DNA of 64,000 bases from Glossina fuscipes. Its lineage: Eukaryota; Arthropoda; Insecta; Diptera; Glossinidae. The notes under the pieces are model-generated. The model did no database searches and was not told where the DNA came from. It saw only the letters and a list, made by a program, of their open reading frames with translations. Position numbers and translations under genes: made by a program. Location: assembly GCF_014805625.2 (NCBI RefSeq), contig NW_023998566.1, positions 42,675 through 106,674 of the forward strand, in the 5' to 3' direction. This document shows positions 53,533 to 63,739 of this stretch, in pieces. How positions within the stretch are numbered: the first letter of the stretch is position 1; each line of letters opens with the position of its first letter.

Positions 53533-54674
53533 ATAAGATTGATTAGAATCCGTCCTTTACCAAAATATGTATTCATATGTATGTATATTTCCAAAACTTC
53601 CTCGTGCACTTGTGAAATGCTTTTGTTTTCTCGCTAAAAGCCGTTAGCTGGTTTTCTCATATTGACGGCATAGAACACAAATGTGCGCCGCCGTACTTGT
53701 ATGCACTCGTAAATTATGCGTGTGTGTTGTTCTTTTATCAGCCATCGCTTTTTCTCGATCAGCATTAAGAACAAAGAAAAATGAAATATGACCGTTATGT
53801 GCAGAAAACTATTCTGCTCGTTGATGGCAAATACAATAATTATACGAATTACTTTTAGCATATGCACTTCAAAAAATTTCCATAATATGATATTTTATAT
53901 ATAAACTAATAAATAAATAAATAAGTATTACATTTATGTATATATATGTATTCATATGTATGCAGAGGGAGAATGCCTCAATGTAAGCGAAGCAAGGTTT
54001 ATAAAGCGTTAATCTACATTTTTCCTTTTTTATATTTGACTATTGGGCTCATGATTTTGTGAAGTGTATTTGGGAAAAGGCAGTGAAGTTTTCTGATTAC
54101 AATAATCAATCCAATTCTTCGATTCCTAATTTTTAAAGTTCGTTATATGAGAAAGGGTGGCATTGGAGGTCCTTTATTTCAGTTGAATGCATATAAACGG
54201 TTTAAGAAATTCATGCAATATGGCATAGTAGCAGCGGACAGAAACATTGGCAGTTTTTGCACTCAAATTAGCGTTGAAAATGAAATATCAGATATATTCT
54301 GCTTCCTTGGTTTTCTACTGACTACCCATAATCTTGGGCACTTGATATTATAATATCCCAGAAACCGATTTCTCGTAAACGTCAGGGGATTTTATCTATT
54401 AAGTCGACTATAATTACTTAGAATTACAACAATTAGCTTGTCACATTCTACTCTCCAAGCGTATTGAGATGGAAAAATTAATTCGTTTTAGAATTAATGT
54501 AGCTTTGGGCAGATAATACATTTTCATAATAATACATTACAATGGTACACATTCGGCAATAAGTCAAATACACTTTTTGTAATATTTCCGGGTCCAGTGT
54601 TAAATTCTCCTCAATTAGCAGAAAAAATGATTTCATTAAATCGTTAGATTTCATTATATAAGGTAAAAATGCTT
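53533..54674. other. AT-rich DNA, no gene; one dispersed motif
   Basis: A 68-codon frame at 54,147-54,353 contains the dispersed motif (ACATTGGCAGTTTTTGCACTC at 54,244) shared with 21.28 and 45.8 kb. The region is therefore repeat-derived rather than coding. Confidence 0.4.
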
Positions 54675-54746
54675 AATATAACAACAACAAGTATATACAA
54701 GTATGGCGGCGCGCTTGTACATACTTGTTGTTGTTGTTGTTATATT
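54675..54746. repeat. Long palindrome (foldback) with GTTGTT arms
   Basis: Left arm AATATAACAACAACAAGTATAT-like, a 12-base centre tatggcggcgcg, right arm CTTGTACATACTTGTTGTTG continuing to TTATATT; about 25 of 27 arm bases pair. It shares CTTGTACATACTTGTTGTT with the hairpin at 51,254. Confidence 0.85.
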
Positions 54747-54749
54747 CCA

Positions 54750-55314
54750 AAAAAAATATCAAGGAGACCACAACAAGATTACAAGGAAAACTATGCGAAT
54801 CTGTGGCTCTCCTCGACAATAAATAAAATATATGTAATATTGAAAAATTCACTTACAGTCACAACTATGAAATTATTTCGATGCACAAAATTTAAACAAT
54901 ACACCAATGTCAAATTTTAGTAAATAAAATAATAATCAAATATCAAAATAATATGAAAATAATTAAAATATTTGACGGTTAACTTAAATCGGATTTTTCA
55001 ACTTTTCCAAACACTTTAACACTTTTCACTTGATATAACTGCTTTTGCAGTTCTGTTCGAAATGATCGCGACGGCCATGTAAAATTTTCTTTTTTTCGCA
55101 GAAAGCCGTTATCTAGTTTTTTTCTTTTCAAAGTATATAAGAAAAGGAGCATATATGAAAAGAGCGCAGAGTTGCTTTCCTATAAATATGAATGGCGAAA
55201 ATGAAATCTCACTACACTATATATGAGTTTCGTTTAATTTCTTGATTGAAAGATCGTGAATAATGATGATCTTAATAGTCGTACTATATAATATATAATC
55301 TTGCATAACTAAAA
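54750..55314. other. AT-rich DNA, no gene seen
   Basis: No coding or repeat signal recognised. Confidence 0.4.
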
Positions 55315-55812
55315 AAGGTTGCTTCTGCTGCCCCTACCGTCTCCTGAGAAACGTAGATTTGTTCTTGGCCTTTTCTTTCTAATTACAGTAATAAATGGTA
55401 CAATTGACTCGCCCGTATTACTTCGTGAGATAGGCTTTAATGTCGCTAACCGGTTCTCTAGGCACTTTATCTTGGTTAAGCTTAATCAGTGTAAATTTAA
55501 TTATGAGCTGTTTAATCCGCTCAGAGTAGTTTGCAAGAAACTAAATGACGTCTATCATTTATTCTCATTAACGGACTCCTTAAAGTCCATCGTCTTGTCG
55601 TACTTGAACTAACTTTTAAGGTTAAAAAGTCATTATGAGTCGAAAATTAATTGTTATTAACTATTTTGGTTTACTAAGCGTATGCATGTTTGCGATGGCT
55701 TTGAGATTATTAATTTAATATAAATTTTGCTTTAAGTGCCAATTGAACTCGACTGCCATTTTGTTTTAGTTGAGTTTCTAGTATAAGTGAAATAAATAAA
55801 TAAATAAATAAT
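55315..55812 (+). mobile_element. CR1-like LINE 5'-truncated 3' end
   Basis: Open frame LLLLPLPSPEKRRFVLGLFF, ITVINGTIDSPVLLREIGFN, RHFILVKLNQCKFNYELFNP, LRVVCKKLNDVYHLFSLTDS, ending LKSIVLSYLN with a stop at 55,610, followed by the 3' UTR (CAATTGAACTCGACT, GTTGAGTTTCTAGTATAAGT) and an (AAAT)n tail to 55,812. Classic 5'-truncated insertion. It keeps a roughly 24-codon segment that is deleted in the copy at 40.44 kb, and it shows what lies under the N gap there. Confidence 0.85.
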
Positions 55813-55939
55813 AATTTTTATTTTTCATAAATTTATTTGGCAAAAACATGTTTAAAATAAAAAATTTAATAAAATACGATTTCATAATAAATCTAGGCAA
55901 CTAACTTTTTTGGTTTTTTTACTACTTTCATGTACAACT

Positions 55940-56317
55940 CTTGCTCTGAAAAAACAAGAGACTGGCGTAACGAACGGCGCGGTGAGGGCGCCAAAAATTG
56001 GGAGTCGTCCGTCTCGCAAAGTAAGTTGTATAATTTTTTTTTTTTTTTGATTTAATATTAAATTTTTTTTTTTTTAGATGAAAAAAAAGAAACTGGACAA
56101 CCAGAAGAAGATGTCGCAGAAGATGTCTCGCGCGAAGAATCGCCACCCCCTACCGTTTTGCGGCAGTGGATAAACCGCCAGCAGCGCAAGGGACGGCGAC
56201 GCCGACAAAATTCACAATTTGATTTACGCAATATACTGAGCCGCCCGAAACAGGGCCGAGAAGCGGCCACGCATGGTGATAGTATAATCGTAATAAATCA
56301 GTACTACTACGAATAAT
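55940..56317 (+). CDS. Unrecognised two-exon gene fragment, basic C-terminus
   Basis: Exon DWRNERRGEGAKNWESSVSQ to 56,022 with donor GTAAGTTG, an intron of about 56 bases (T-rich, acceptor TTTTTTTTTTTTAG), then an exon reading NEKKETGQPEEDVAEDVSRE, ESPPPTVLRQWINRQQRKGR, RRRQNSQFDLRNILSRPKQG and ending DSIIVINQYYYE with TAA at about 56,315. Acidic then strongly Arg-rich, ending in an aromatic tail. A second frame (GSRPSRKMKKKKLDNQKK) is also open across the junction for about 60 codons. The upstream part is not found. I do not recognise the protein; the composition suggests nucleic-acid binding. Confidence 0.4.
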
Positions 56318-57691
56318 AAAAGTAAGTAATGGTATTAATAATAATTATATTTATGATATTTATTTTGTGATTATTTTTAGGTACAAAGCAGACATCACTC
56401 TTAAAACACGTCTCATGTCAAATGAAAAAACACGTAAATACTAATTGTGATTTTTATAAATAAATAAAAATTTCGTTCAACTTCAGTTTGTTTCGTTATA
56501 AGAAATTTTTTCTCTCAAATAGCTCTCAAAAATACATAAAGGAAATAGGCCAACTTTTTTGTATCGGTAAGCAACTCCCCCCGTTTGCAAACCAAGGAGC
56601 TTCGTTTACTTTGCACCAATTTTGGTATCAATCACAGATTATACGGGGAAATTCGATTTTACCCGACTCCCATACCGATCCACCATTGTTTGAATTCTTT
56701 AATGAAACGAAATACAAGTAAACGATCGCAATCGAGAACGTATTTGGGGCACACTTATGTTTGTGTGTTTATGTATTGCCTCTAATAAAACCAAAAATAT
56801 TGTAGTTGCGCAAAGTCGACTTTAACGCACTCTGCACCACTTCAGACATTGTAGCCAAAGAAAGCGTCATTTCATAGGGATTACTTTTCATAGGGATTCG
56901 GGTTCGAGATAAAAATATCAGTTTGCAAAGAAGCGTTTGTTTGTTTTTCTAAAAGACTTTTTCTGATATTCCCTATACTTACTTTAGTTCTCATCTTGAT
57001 CAATAAATCAGTTATAGCGAATTATAGATTTATCTGCTATAGTTTAAGAGTTTATGATCCCAAATAATTTTTTATTCCTTTTGAGAAACAGAGGTGCAGG
57101 CAGTAAAGCCGTATGTATGTTCTCAAGAATTTATAAAATCCGCTATGAAGCAGGCAATTGCACAACAATTTGCATTTTTTCCTTCACAGCTTTATTATTT
57201 TTTTTTTTTTTGATTTACATTTCAAAACCTAGTTCTGTAAAATCTTAAATGCTAAATGATTCTAGTTATACAATTTATATATATTTGCAATACTTATTCA
57301 AAATTTTACATTAATTAAATTGTTTTATACATTGATTAATATATATAATAAAAGACAGTTTAATAAATCGAAGAGGTGACGTATTCATTATTAAAGCAAG
57401 AAATAATGACATCTAAGCGAATTTTTCATTCGTAGTCTATTTTCTTCCGTGATTGCTCATTACTGATTTCCAAATCTCGTAATTTAAGGTTTGAAATGGG
57501 ATGGCAACACTTTTTAATTCTGCAAGTGTTTTCACACATCCAATCAAAGATCATCACGGTTTCTACTAACTCGTGCAAATTTTGCAAACCGCCATTTTTC
57601 CATACGTTCGCTCATTTTGATATCGACCACCAAAGAGTATTCACACAAACGGTAGTTTTTCACATACGTATATAGTACAAAATTTAAAAAA
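56318..57691. other. AT-rich DNA, no gene supported
   Basis: A GTAAG/TTTTTAG pair (56,320 to 56,381) right after the previous stop could be a 3' UTR intron of that gene, followed by AATAAA at about 56,460. The rest shows only short frames. Confidence 0.35.
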
Positions 57692-57712
57692 AAATGAACA
57701 ACGAATTAACTG
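57692..57712 (+). CDS. Possible first coding exon (MNNELTE)
   Basis: ATG in an A-rich context (AAAAAAAAATG) encoding seven residues up to a consensus donor GTAAGTAG. It may belong with the exons at 58.8-59.2 kb, but the phase to them does not fit directly, so at least one exon would be missing. Too short to be certain. Confidence 0.3.
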
Positions 57713-57824
57713 AAGTAAGTAGCAAAAAAGAATATTTTATTTTAATAAATTATTATTATATATCTATATATGTATATATCATATATATATATATGATATA
57801 AAAATATTATATTATATTATAATA

Positions 57825-58225
57825 TTAGTTTGGGGAAAAAGAAATCCATTATTTTTATATGAACTTCAGGACTGCTTCGGATTGCCCGATTTGGGTCAAA
57901 TATGCACCATTTTGTTGTATGATTTGTTGCTATTTTAAAGGTAACTTCTGGCCGTTTCTGGTCAATCGCTATCTTCAAACGGTCCAGTTGTTGACAGTAG
58001 AGATCAGAATTTAGCGTTTGGCCATATGAAAGCAACTCATAATAAATAATCCCCTTTCAGTCCCACCAAATGCATAGCAAAACTTTCCTGGCCGTTAGTC
58101 CTGGTTTGACCACCGTTTGAGGTGCTTCACCGCTCTTTGACCACGATCGTTTTCGCACAGGGTTATCGTATGTGATCCATTTCTCATCTCCAGTCACCAT
58201 CCGTTTAAACGAAAAATTCAATGCT
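57825..58225 (-). mobile_element. mariner transposon fragment
   Basis: Minus strand encodes MVTGDEKWITYDNPVRKRSW, SGEAPQTVVKPGLTARKVLL, CIWWD, stop, KGIIYYELLSYGQTLNSDLY and CQQLDRLKIAIDQKRPEV, a standard mariner transposase stretch containing the first catalytic Asp. The part with the second and third Asp (HQDNARPH to PSDYH) is deleted. The frame jumps to the terminus, where TTAGTTTGGGGAAAAAGAAA at 57,825 next to TA is the inverted repeat. The other end is missing beyond 58,225. Confidence 0.9.
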
Positions 58226-58340
58226 TAGGTCCATTTATGTCAACGGACATAATTTGTGTAACGTTCGAAATATAATTTTTTTACCTTTTATTGTGTTGGA
58301 GCAATTAGAAATCAACAAATAAGAAAATAAATGCACTTAC

Positions 58341-58610
58341 CGCAGTAAAAGGTGACGTATGCTTTGTAGTCGGTTGAATGGATTGCGTACTTCTCTTCTT
58401 CTTGATTTTAGATGACTTCTTTTTCTTGGCTTCTTAATTTTAGATATAAGAACCTGATCAGGAATAAAATATAAAATTATTCAAAATTGACTGAATTGAA
58501 GATTACTAGATTTTTTTCCAATTGTTGGCTTTTTTTTCTTAGTCGATTCTTTCCGATTCGCGCGCACAGAAAATGTACGTTTAAAGATTACTAGATTTTT
58601 TCCAATTGTT
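58341..58610 (-). other. Candidate Lys-rich exons, minus strand
   Basis: Exon 58,453-58,341 lies between acceptor TTCCTGATCAG and donor GTAAGTGC and reads EAKKKKSSKIKKKRSTQSIQ (or VLISKIKKPRKRSHLKSRRR in another frame). About 50 bases upstream, RANRKESTKKKKPTIGKK is open. Lys-rich nuclear-protein-like composition; identity unknown. Confidence 0.3.
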
Positions 58611-58642
58611 GGTTTTTTTTCACACAGAAAATGTACGTTTAA
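58500..58642. repeat. Tandem duplication, unit about 83 bp
   Basis: GATTACTAGATTTTTTCCAATTGTTGG-type unit followed by CACAGAAAATGTACGTTTAA occurs at about 58,500-58,585 and, shortened, at 58,586-58,642. Confidence 0.85.
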
Positions 58643-58808
58643 AGCAAGCTTTCCAGAAATCTCTATAACCTCAAAAAATGATTTGAATTATCTAATTTTT
58701 CGTACGCAGAGTCATATTTAACTATTCGCATTATCTAACGCATACGTTCAGCACAGAGTTGCGTTTAAAGTGTTTCAATTATATAATTTTTATAATTTTT
58801 GGTTACAG

Positions 58809-59275
58809 TGCTGGAAACAGCGGTAAAATATTGCAGGAATCCATTTTGAACGAGACAATAAGAAAAGTAAGAGTGAAAATGAAGTTAGAAGACAACAACA
58901 AAAAAACAAATAGAAAAATTGTCTGGACAAATAAAATTTTATAATTTTTTTATTTTATGGGATAATTAACTTTTATATATTTTCAGATAGAGAAGGAGAA
59001 AGAAGAGATACTGAAAGAAAAGGAAGAAACAACGGAAGACGTATTTCCAGACGTGTTGAAGCACATCGACGACATCAACAGGCTTCTGCTAGCAATAATT
59101 CTGCTAAGCGCGGAGGGCGACGGGGCGGACCTCTTCTTTCCCCCCGGGAAAGAGGAGGTAGGCGTGGACGAAATCCTTTAGGAAAGAGAATGTAGGCGTT
59201 CACGAAATCCCTCCCCCAGAAAAGAGGAGGTAGGCGGTCCCGAAACGAAGATCGAAAGCAAGTTATAGTAAACAA
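58809..59275 (+). CDS. Unrecognised spliced gene fragment (acidic frame / RG-rich frame)
   Basis: Exon 58,809-58,866 (acceptor TTTTTGGTTACAG, donor GTAAGAGTG) encodes AGNSGKILQESILNETIRK. The next exon starts at 58,987 (acceptor ATTTTCAG) and in phase gives IEKEKEEILKEKEETTEDVF, then DVLKHIDDINRLLLAIILLS and a stop at 59,180, i.e. a coiled-coil-like acidic protein. One frame over, the same exon gives RRDTERKGRNNGRRISRRVE, an Arg/Gly-rich RGGRRGGPLL region and, after one TAG, a tail KQVIVNKFYYCYVLPKK. That tail recalls the IIVINQYYYE end at 56.3 kb. Which frame was used is unclear. Confidence 0.4.
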
Positions 59276-59589
59276 ATTTTATTATTGCTATGTGTTGCCT
59301 AAAAAATAAAAAAAAATTAAAATAAGCCATCTTTTATCCCTGGTCATATATTTTACAATACTTGTTTTTGCTCATATAATTTAAAATTCCTGTTATTGCG
59401 CTGCTCATACAATTTTTACAATTAATCCTCTTGCTCATATATTTTACAATTCTTGTTCTTGTTCATATACTTTTCTCTTGCTCATATATTTTACAGTACT
59501 TCCTCTTGCTCATATAATTCACAATAATTCCTCTTGCTCATAATTCACAATGGGAGAGAAAAAAAACCTTGAATAGTGACGATTCAAAT
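59276..59589. repeat. Degenerate CTCATATATTTTACAAT repeats
   Basis: About eight imperfect units of (T)TGCTCATATA(A/T)TTTACAATTC between 59,340 and 59,550, no gene. Confidence 0.75.
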
Positions 59590-59785
59590 ATCGCAATGTA
59601 TGCAAACTGATGTTATTTATATTAACTTCAGTTATGCTTTTGATAGAGTAAACCATGACTTGCTTGTTTCTAAACTTACTTTATGTGGCTTTGCGGGCAT
59701 GTTGATTAAACGGATTTCTTATCAATATGTGGGTGGCCATATCGGGGTCCCCTTCTCAGATTGATTTATAAATGACCTTATGTCT
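59590..59785 (+). mobile_element. CR1/jockey-type RT motif A fragment
   Basis: Reads QTDVIYINFSYAFDRVNHDL, LVSKLTLCGFAGMLIKRISY and, after a deletion, LINDL. It matches the motif A region of the LINE RT (TDVIYTDSSKVFDMVNH) but as a distinct subfamily. It is bounded on the right by a copied piece of the BRCA2-like exon. Confidence 0.7.
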
Positions 59786-59786
59786 G

Positions 59787-59887
59787 CGTTTCGGTTTCTC
59801 CAGTAATATAAATAAAGGGCTCCGTTCCAAATTTCTCAGTGTACTCTCAGGCGATGCTATAAGACTGTTAAAAGGCGTTGTAGAAAA
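59787..59887 (-). pseudogene. Duplicated piece of the BRCA2-like exon 1
   Basis: About 101 bases roughly 87% identical by eye to 61,920-62,021, in the same orientation (both start CGTTTCGGTTTCTCC on the plus strand and end CGTTGTAGAAA). An exonic segment was copied 2.1 kb leftward, between an RT fragment and a UGT exon. Confidence 0.8.
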
Positions 59888-59892
59888 GTGAG

Positions 59893-60743
59893 AGACATGG
59901 AAATACTTCTTAATTATGAAGACATTAACGAGAACAACGTTATCAAGGCATTAAAGAAAGTTATGGAAAGACACTAAGTTTGTTTGTTGTTTCATTGCTT
60001 TTTTGCTCTCTTCTTTGTTTTTGGAAGCAGTGTTACTCTCAATTTACATCGCATGGTAGGCGAGTCGTTTGAACGATTCAGCTTATGTTCAGTACCAACA
60101 TTCGTTCAAGAACTTCCAAAGTTTTCGTGAAATTCGTCAGAAAAATGTGTACCACAGACACTCCACTAGCGCGGAGACTGCCAGGTGGACGTATTTCCAT
60201 CGTTTAAGAGTTTGATACTGTTCGAGAAAATATACACTTTATAGAATTTCGGAATATTCCTTCTGAGTTTTGACAAAAGTACATATGTCAGCATCTTTCG
60301 GTCGTGGTTGCAAAAACAATAAAGAATATGGAAAACCATAATGTAAAAGAATTGTTTGTGAGACTGTGCGGAAATTTTAAACCCAGTGTTAAATTTTTAA
60401 ATATATAATTTTCAAGATCGTTACGATATTTTAAACAAATAGACATAAATAGATAATTTGATTGACTACACATGCAGAAACTAAGATCATCTATATATAG
60501 GTGAAGTTTACATTATTTTTAAGATGAATATTAAGCAAAGAAAAAGAGATATTTTTATTAAGCACATTTTTTGTTTATGATTTTCTTTTCAGATACCACG
60601 AAAGTGCAAAAGCAGTTTCCTATGCCTATAAACACAGACCCCAGACGGCTTTAGAGACAACGTGGTGGGTAGAATATGTAGCCGCCATTGAAGGTGCCAG
60701 TTTATTAAAATCGCATTCAGTGCACTTATCACGTTTTACATAA
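59893..60743 (+). pseudogene. UDP-glycosyltransferase C-terminal exons
   Basis: Exon 59,893-59,977 reads MEILLNYEDINENNVIKALK, KVMERH, then TAA before a GT. Exon 60,593-60,743 follows acceptor TTTTCTTTTCAG and reads YHESAKAVSYA and YKHRPQTALETTWWVEYVAA, then EGASLLKSHSVHLSRF and a stop. This is the UGT C-terminal domain: after the donor-binding loop, LNYxxxxExxLxxAIxxVL, then RPxxPLExAxWWxEYVxxHxGAxHL. The membrane anchor after it is only partly readable (frame ends with TAA at 60,741). The stop at the exon 1 end and lack of upstream exons indicate a pseudogene. UGTs conjugate lipophilic compounds with sugar in the ER lumen. Confidence 0.75.
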
Positions 60744-61357
60744 TACTGTTCAGACACCTATCTGGTTCTAAGCAGTGTGACAACTTTATCGATTCTTAAT
60801 TATTTGTGATTCTCCGTAAAATCGGTTTATGGCGCAAAAAGTTAAAATGAAATATCTTAACTCAGCCGCGGTAACGATTGAAATGGCCGAATAAACGAAA
60901 GCAAAGCGCATTTGCGTCTGCAACATTTCTGCTGGTTTGCAGAAACCGTTATCTTCTTTCATTATATGTATGCATACATACATATATATAAAATGTATAT
61001 AATATATATCTATACGTGAAAGCACACTGTTATTAAAAACAAACTAGCAGAATTAAAAAGCATTGCCATCCCAAATACTTCTATTGACAGTAGTACGGAG
61101 ATGAAACAAAATGTGAAAATAAAAAAGTTTGTGCTTATTTTAATTTTTTTTTATTTTTTAAGATCCTCATTTCTCAGGAGTACCGACATCTGTTCAAGAA
61201 CTTATTGATAAAGGTTATATAAACATTGTAATTTTTTTTTATTTTTATTTATATATGTATATATATATGTGTATATATATATATATATATATAATTGCGT
61301 GTTTCATCAATTCTCTTTATTGTCATTGTTATTTCTTTAAACTAGTACGAGTACGTC
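60744..61357. other. AT-rich DNA with TA microsatellite
   Basis: No gene; (TA/TG)n repeats at 60,960-61,015 and 61,250-61,295. Confidence 0.6.
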
Positions 61358-62149
61358 TTAAGCCCATTTCTTGCCATTAGCCGTTTGAAAACCTGTAGAA
61401 ACAAGCGAACTTCCCACATTGTTGACCTTGCTCACCTCATCTTCATGCATTTTATTTTTCACTTCTTCCAAGATTTCTTGTGTACTTAAGGAAGCAAATA
61501 TGTCATTGTCATCTTTATCCCAATGATAATTTTTACTTATCCCAGTTTTACACTGATTAGATGACATTAAAGCTAAAAAAATTTTGGATTAATTTAAATA
61601 TTGTCTCATCACAGATTTTAAAAACAACTCACTTTCATTTACGATGTACGTGTCCTCTTTCTGGATATCGTCGTAACAACGATCTCAAGCTTTTCCTAAG
61701 AAGAATGTACAAAGTTAGACTTGTTAAAAAAAGCCTATAAAGAGATAGTTACTTTCTGTTTCTAGCGTAGAATCCTATTAGTTTTTAGAATTCAAAAAAT
61801 GCTTATCATGCAACAATGAAGATGAACATGTACTCATATTCTCATTGTTATCAGTAGCGACCTTGAATTTTTCCTCCAAATTTGATTTCGCCTTCTCTTT
61901 AAATTTACGGCTACAGTTACGTTTCGGTTTCTCCCGTAATATAAATAAAAGGGACCGCTCCAAATTTCTCAATTTACTCTCACGCGATGTTGTAGGACTG
62001 TTAAAAGGCGTTGTAGAAAGGTCCCCAAATATTATGTCTACTATTGTCTTGTTGTTCTTGTCACCACAAGCTCTTTCTGGTGCGTCTACATTGTTTACTT
62101 CTTTACTTGATTCGATGTTTTCATCCATTTTCAAAATTGATTTGTAATT
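61358..62149 (-). pseudogene. BRC-repeat (BRCA2-like) protein, three-exon fragment
   Basis: Exon 1 (from acceptor TTCTTTTTTTTAG at 62,149) starts with ILKMDENIESSKEVNNVDAP and includes KNNKTIVDIIFGDLSTTPFN, a basic stretch and DNNENMSTCSSSLLHDKH. Its frame then meets TAATAG (about 61,777) before ETE and a GTAACT donor. Exon 2 (61,633-61,688 or 61,695) reads RCYDDIQKEDTYIVNE, donor GTGAGT. A 60-base intron precedes exon 3 (61,358-61,572): LMSSNQCKTGISKNYHWDKD, DNDIFASLSTQEILEEVKNK, VGSSLVSTGFQTANGKKWA, stop. GFQTANGK is the FxTAxGK core of BRC repeats, which bind RAD51 in BRCA2. Splice phases agree. The tandem stops and the stop right after GKKWA make a working copy unlikely. Family call rests on one repeat core. 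Confidence 0.5.
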
Positions 62150-62973
62150 CTAAAAAAAAGAAACTTATCAATAAGTGAATAAAAGATTTAAAAAAAAAAA
62201 TGTTTTCTTACTTGACAGTTGATTTGTAATTGACTATTGAATTTCAATATTCATAATTTCCGAACAATTGACAATAAGTGAAAAGGTGTGATGAGCTGAA
62301 ACGACATAAGGGAAAACAGACTTCAATAAAAGATTTTTTTAAAACCAGCAATCATTGAAAAGGATCAGTCTGATAGATGATCAAGCTCGGAATTTGAATT
62401 AGGACGAATATGAGCAAAACGTTTGAAACATACGCAAATTATAATAATATAAGATATAATAATATGTGATGTCGAGGAGGGAGATTTGTAGATCGAAAAC
62501 GATACTGCAATTAAAGTAAATAAAGGCTTCACTAAGACTGTATGTGTGTAAGTGAAAAATTTTAATTAACAGAAGACATGGAGGAAAAGGCAGAGATAAG
62601 CGCTAATTGATAATTGATAAAAAATCAATGAGGGGCACGAAAAATTGATAAAAAATCAATGAAAAATTTGTATAATATATCAAATGAATGGAGCTTCAAT
62701 CTAATTTTAATGAAAAAAATTAGAAATTGATAAAATAAAAATTGATTTGGAAGCCTTAAATTCATCTATATCTTCATCCGCGACTGCTTTCCCTTCAACT
62801 TTCTCATCCTCTATTTCTAATTACAGTTATGCCGGCACTACATAACGTCGTAAAATCGCTACTATTAGTGCTTTAAAGCAACAATATTTGAACAGTTTGG
62901 CATTGCAACAGCAAAAATTATTACCCATCTACAGACAGACATGTAAACGACGTTACCGTTAGATATGTGCTTC
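62150..62973. other. AT-rich upstream DNA, no gene seen
   Basis: Contains a 29-base direct repeat (AATTGATAAAAAATCAATGA at about 62,609 and 62,644). An upstream exon of the BRCA2-like locus is expected but not found. Confidence 0.4.
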
Positions 62974-63098
62974 ACTTCTCCTTTAAATTGTCAAAATTCG
63001 AAGTTCGCTCATTTACTTCTCCTTTAAATTGACCAAATTCGAAGTTCGCTCATTTACTTCTCCTTTAAATTGACCAAATTCGAAGTTCGCTCATTTAG
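62974..63098. repeat. Tandem repeat, unit 41 bp, 3 copies
   Basis: Units ACTTCTCCTTTAAATTG and AAATTCGAAGTTCGCTCATTT starting at 62,974, 63,015 and 63,056; nearly identical, hence recent. Confidence 0.95.
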
Positions 63099-63178
63099 GT
63101 CTATAGTCATGTTGCTCAGTGGATTGCAACTTGTTCATCGAGAGCGCTTATACATGTTTCCCTGGGACAAGACAATAT

Positions 63179-63520
63179 AAATGTATAAAAAGAGAGCATT
63201 TATCTCCCCTTGAATGTCTCCTGACTAGTTTTATCCAATTTTTATAGACCTGCCGTTCGTTTTTCGCATATTTTTCAACATTTTCTGTTAATTCTTACCA
63301 CATACTCATACAAGTGCTTTTATATAATACATAATCTTATTTTTATAAATGTATAAAAAAAGAGCATTTATCTCCCCTTGAATGTCTCCTGACTAGTTTT
63401 ATTCAATTCTTAGAGATCTGGCGTTCGATTTTCGCATATTTTTCAACATTTTCTGTTAATTCTTACCACATACTCATACAAGTGCTTTTATATAATATAT
63501 AATCTTATATATATAAATGT
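63179..63520. repeat. Tandem duplication, unit about 168 bp
   Basis: Starting AATGTATAAAAA at 63,179 and again at 63,347. It includes CATTTATCTCCCCTTGAATG and CATACTCATACAAGTGCTTT in both, over 90% identical by eye. Confidence 0.95.
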
Positions 63521-63739
63521 ATATTTAAGCAAAAATTATATGTAAACAAGTTACTGCATTTTCATACAATTAAATAAAGGGTTTCAAATTTATTCAAACT
63601 ACCTGCATGTAATTTATACAATGTAATATGAAATAGTACAATAGTATATACATATATATATAATAGTATAATAAGAAAATCATTAAATAAGAAAAAAGCA
63701 TAAGAAAGCAAAAAGATACAAGAAACCGAGGATAAGAAA

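Noticed and set aside
57720..57824. AT palindrome as a replication origin or attachment site
   Set aside because: Simple (AT)n-type sequence beside a mariner end; no further evidence.
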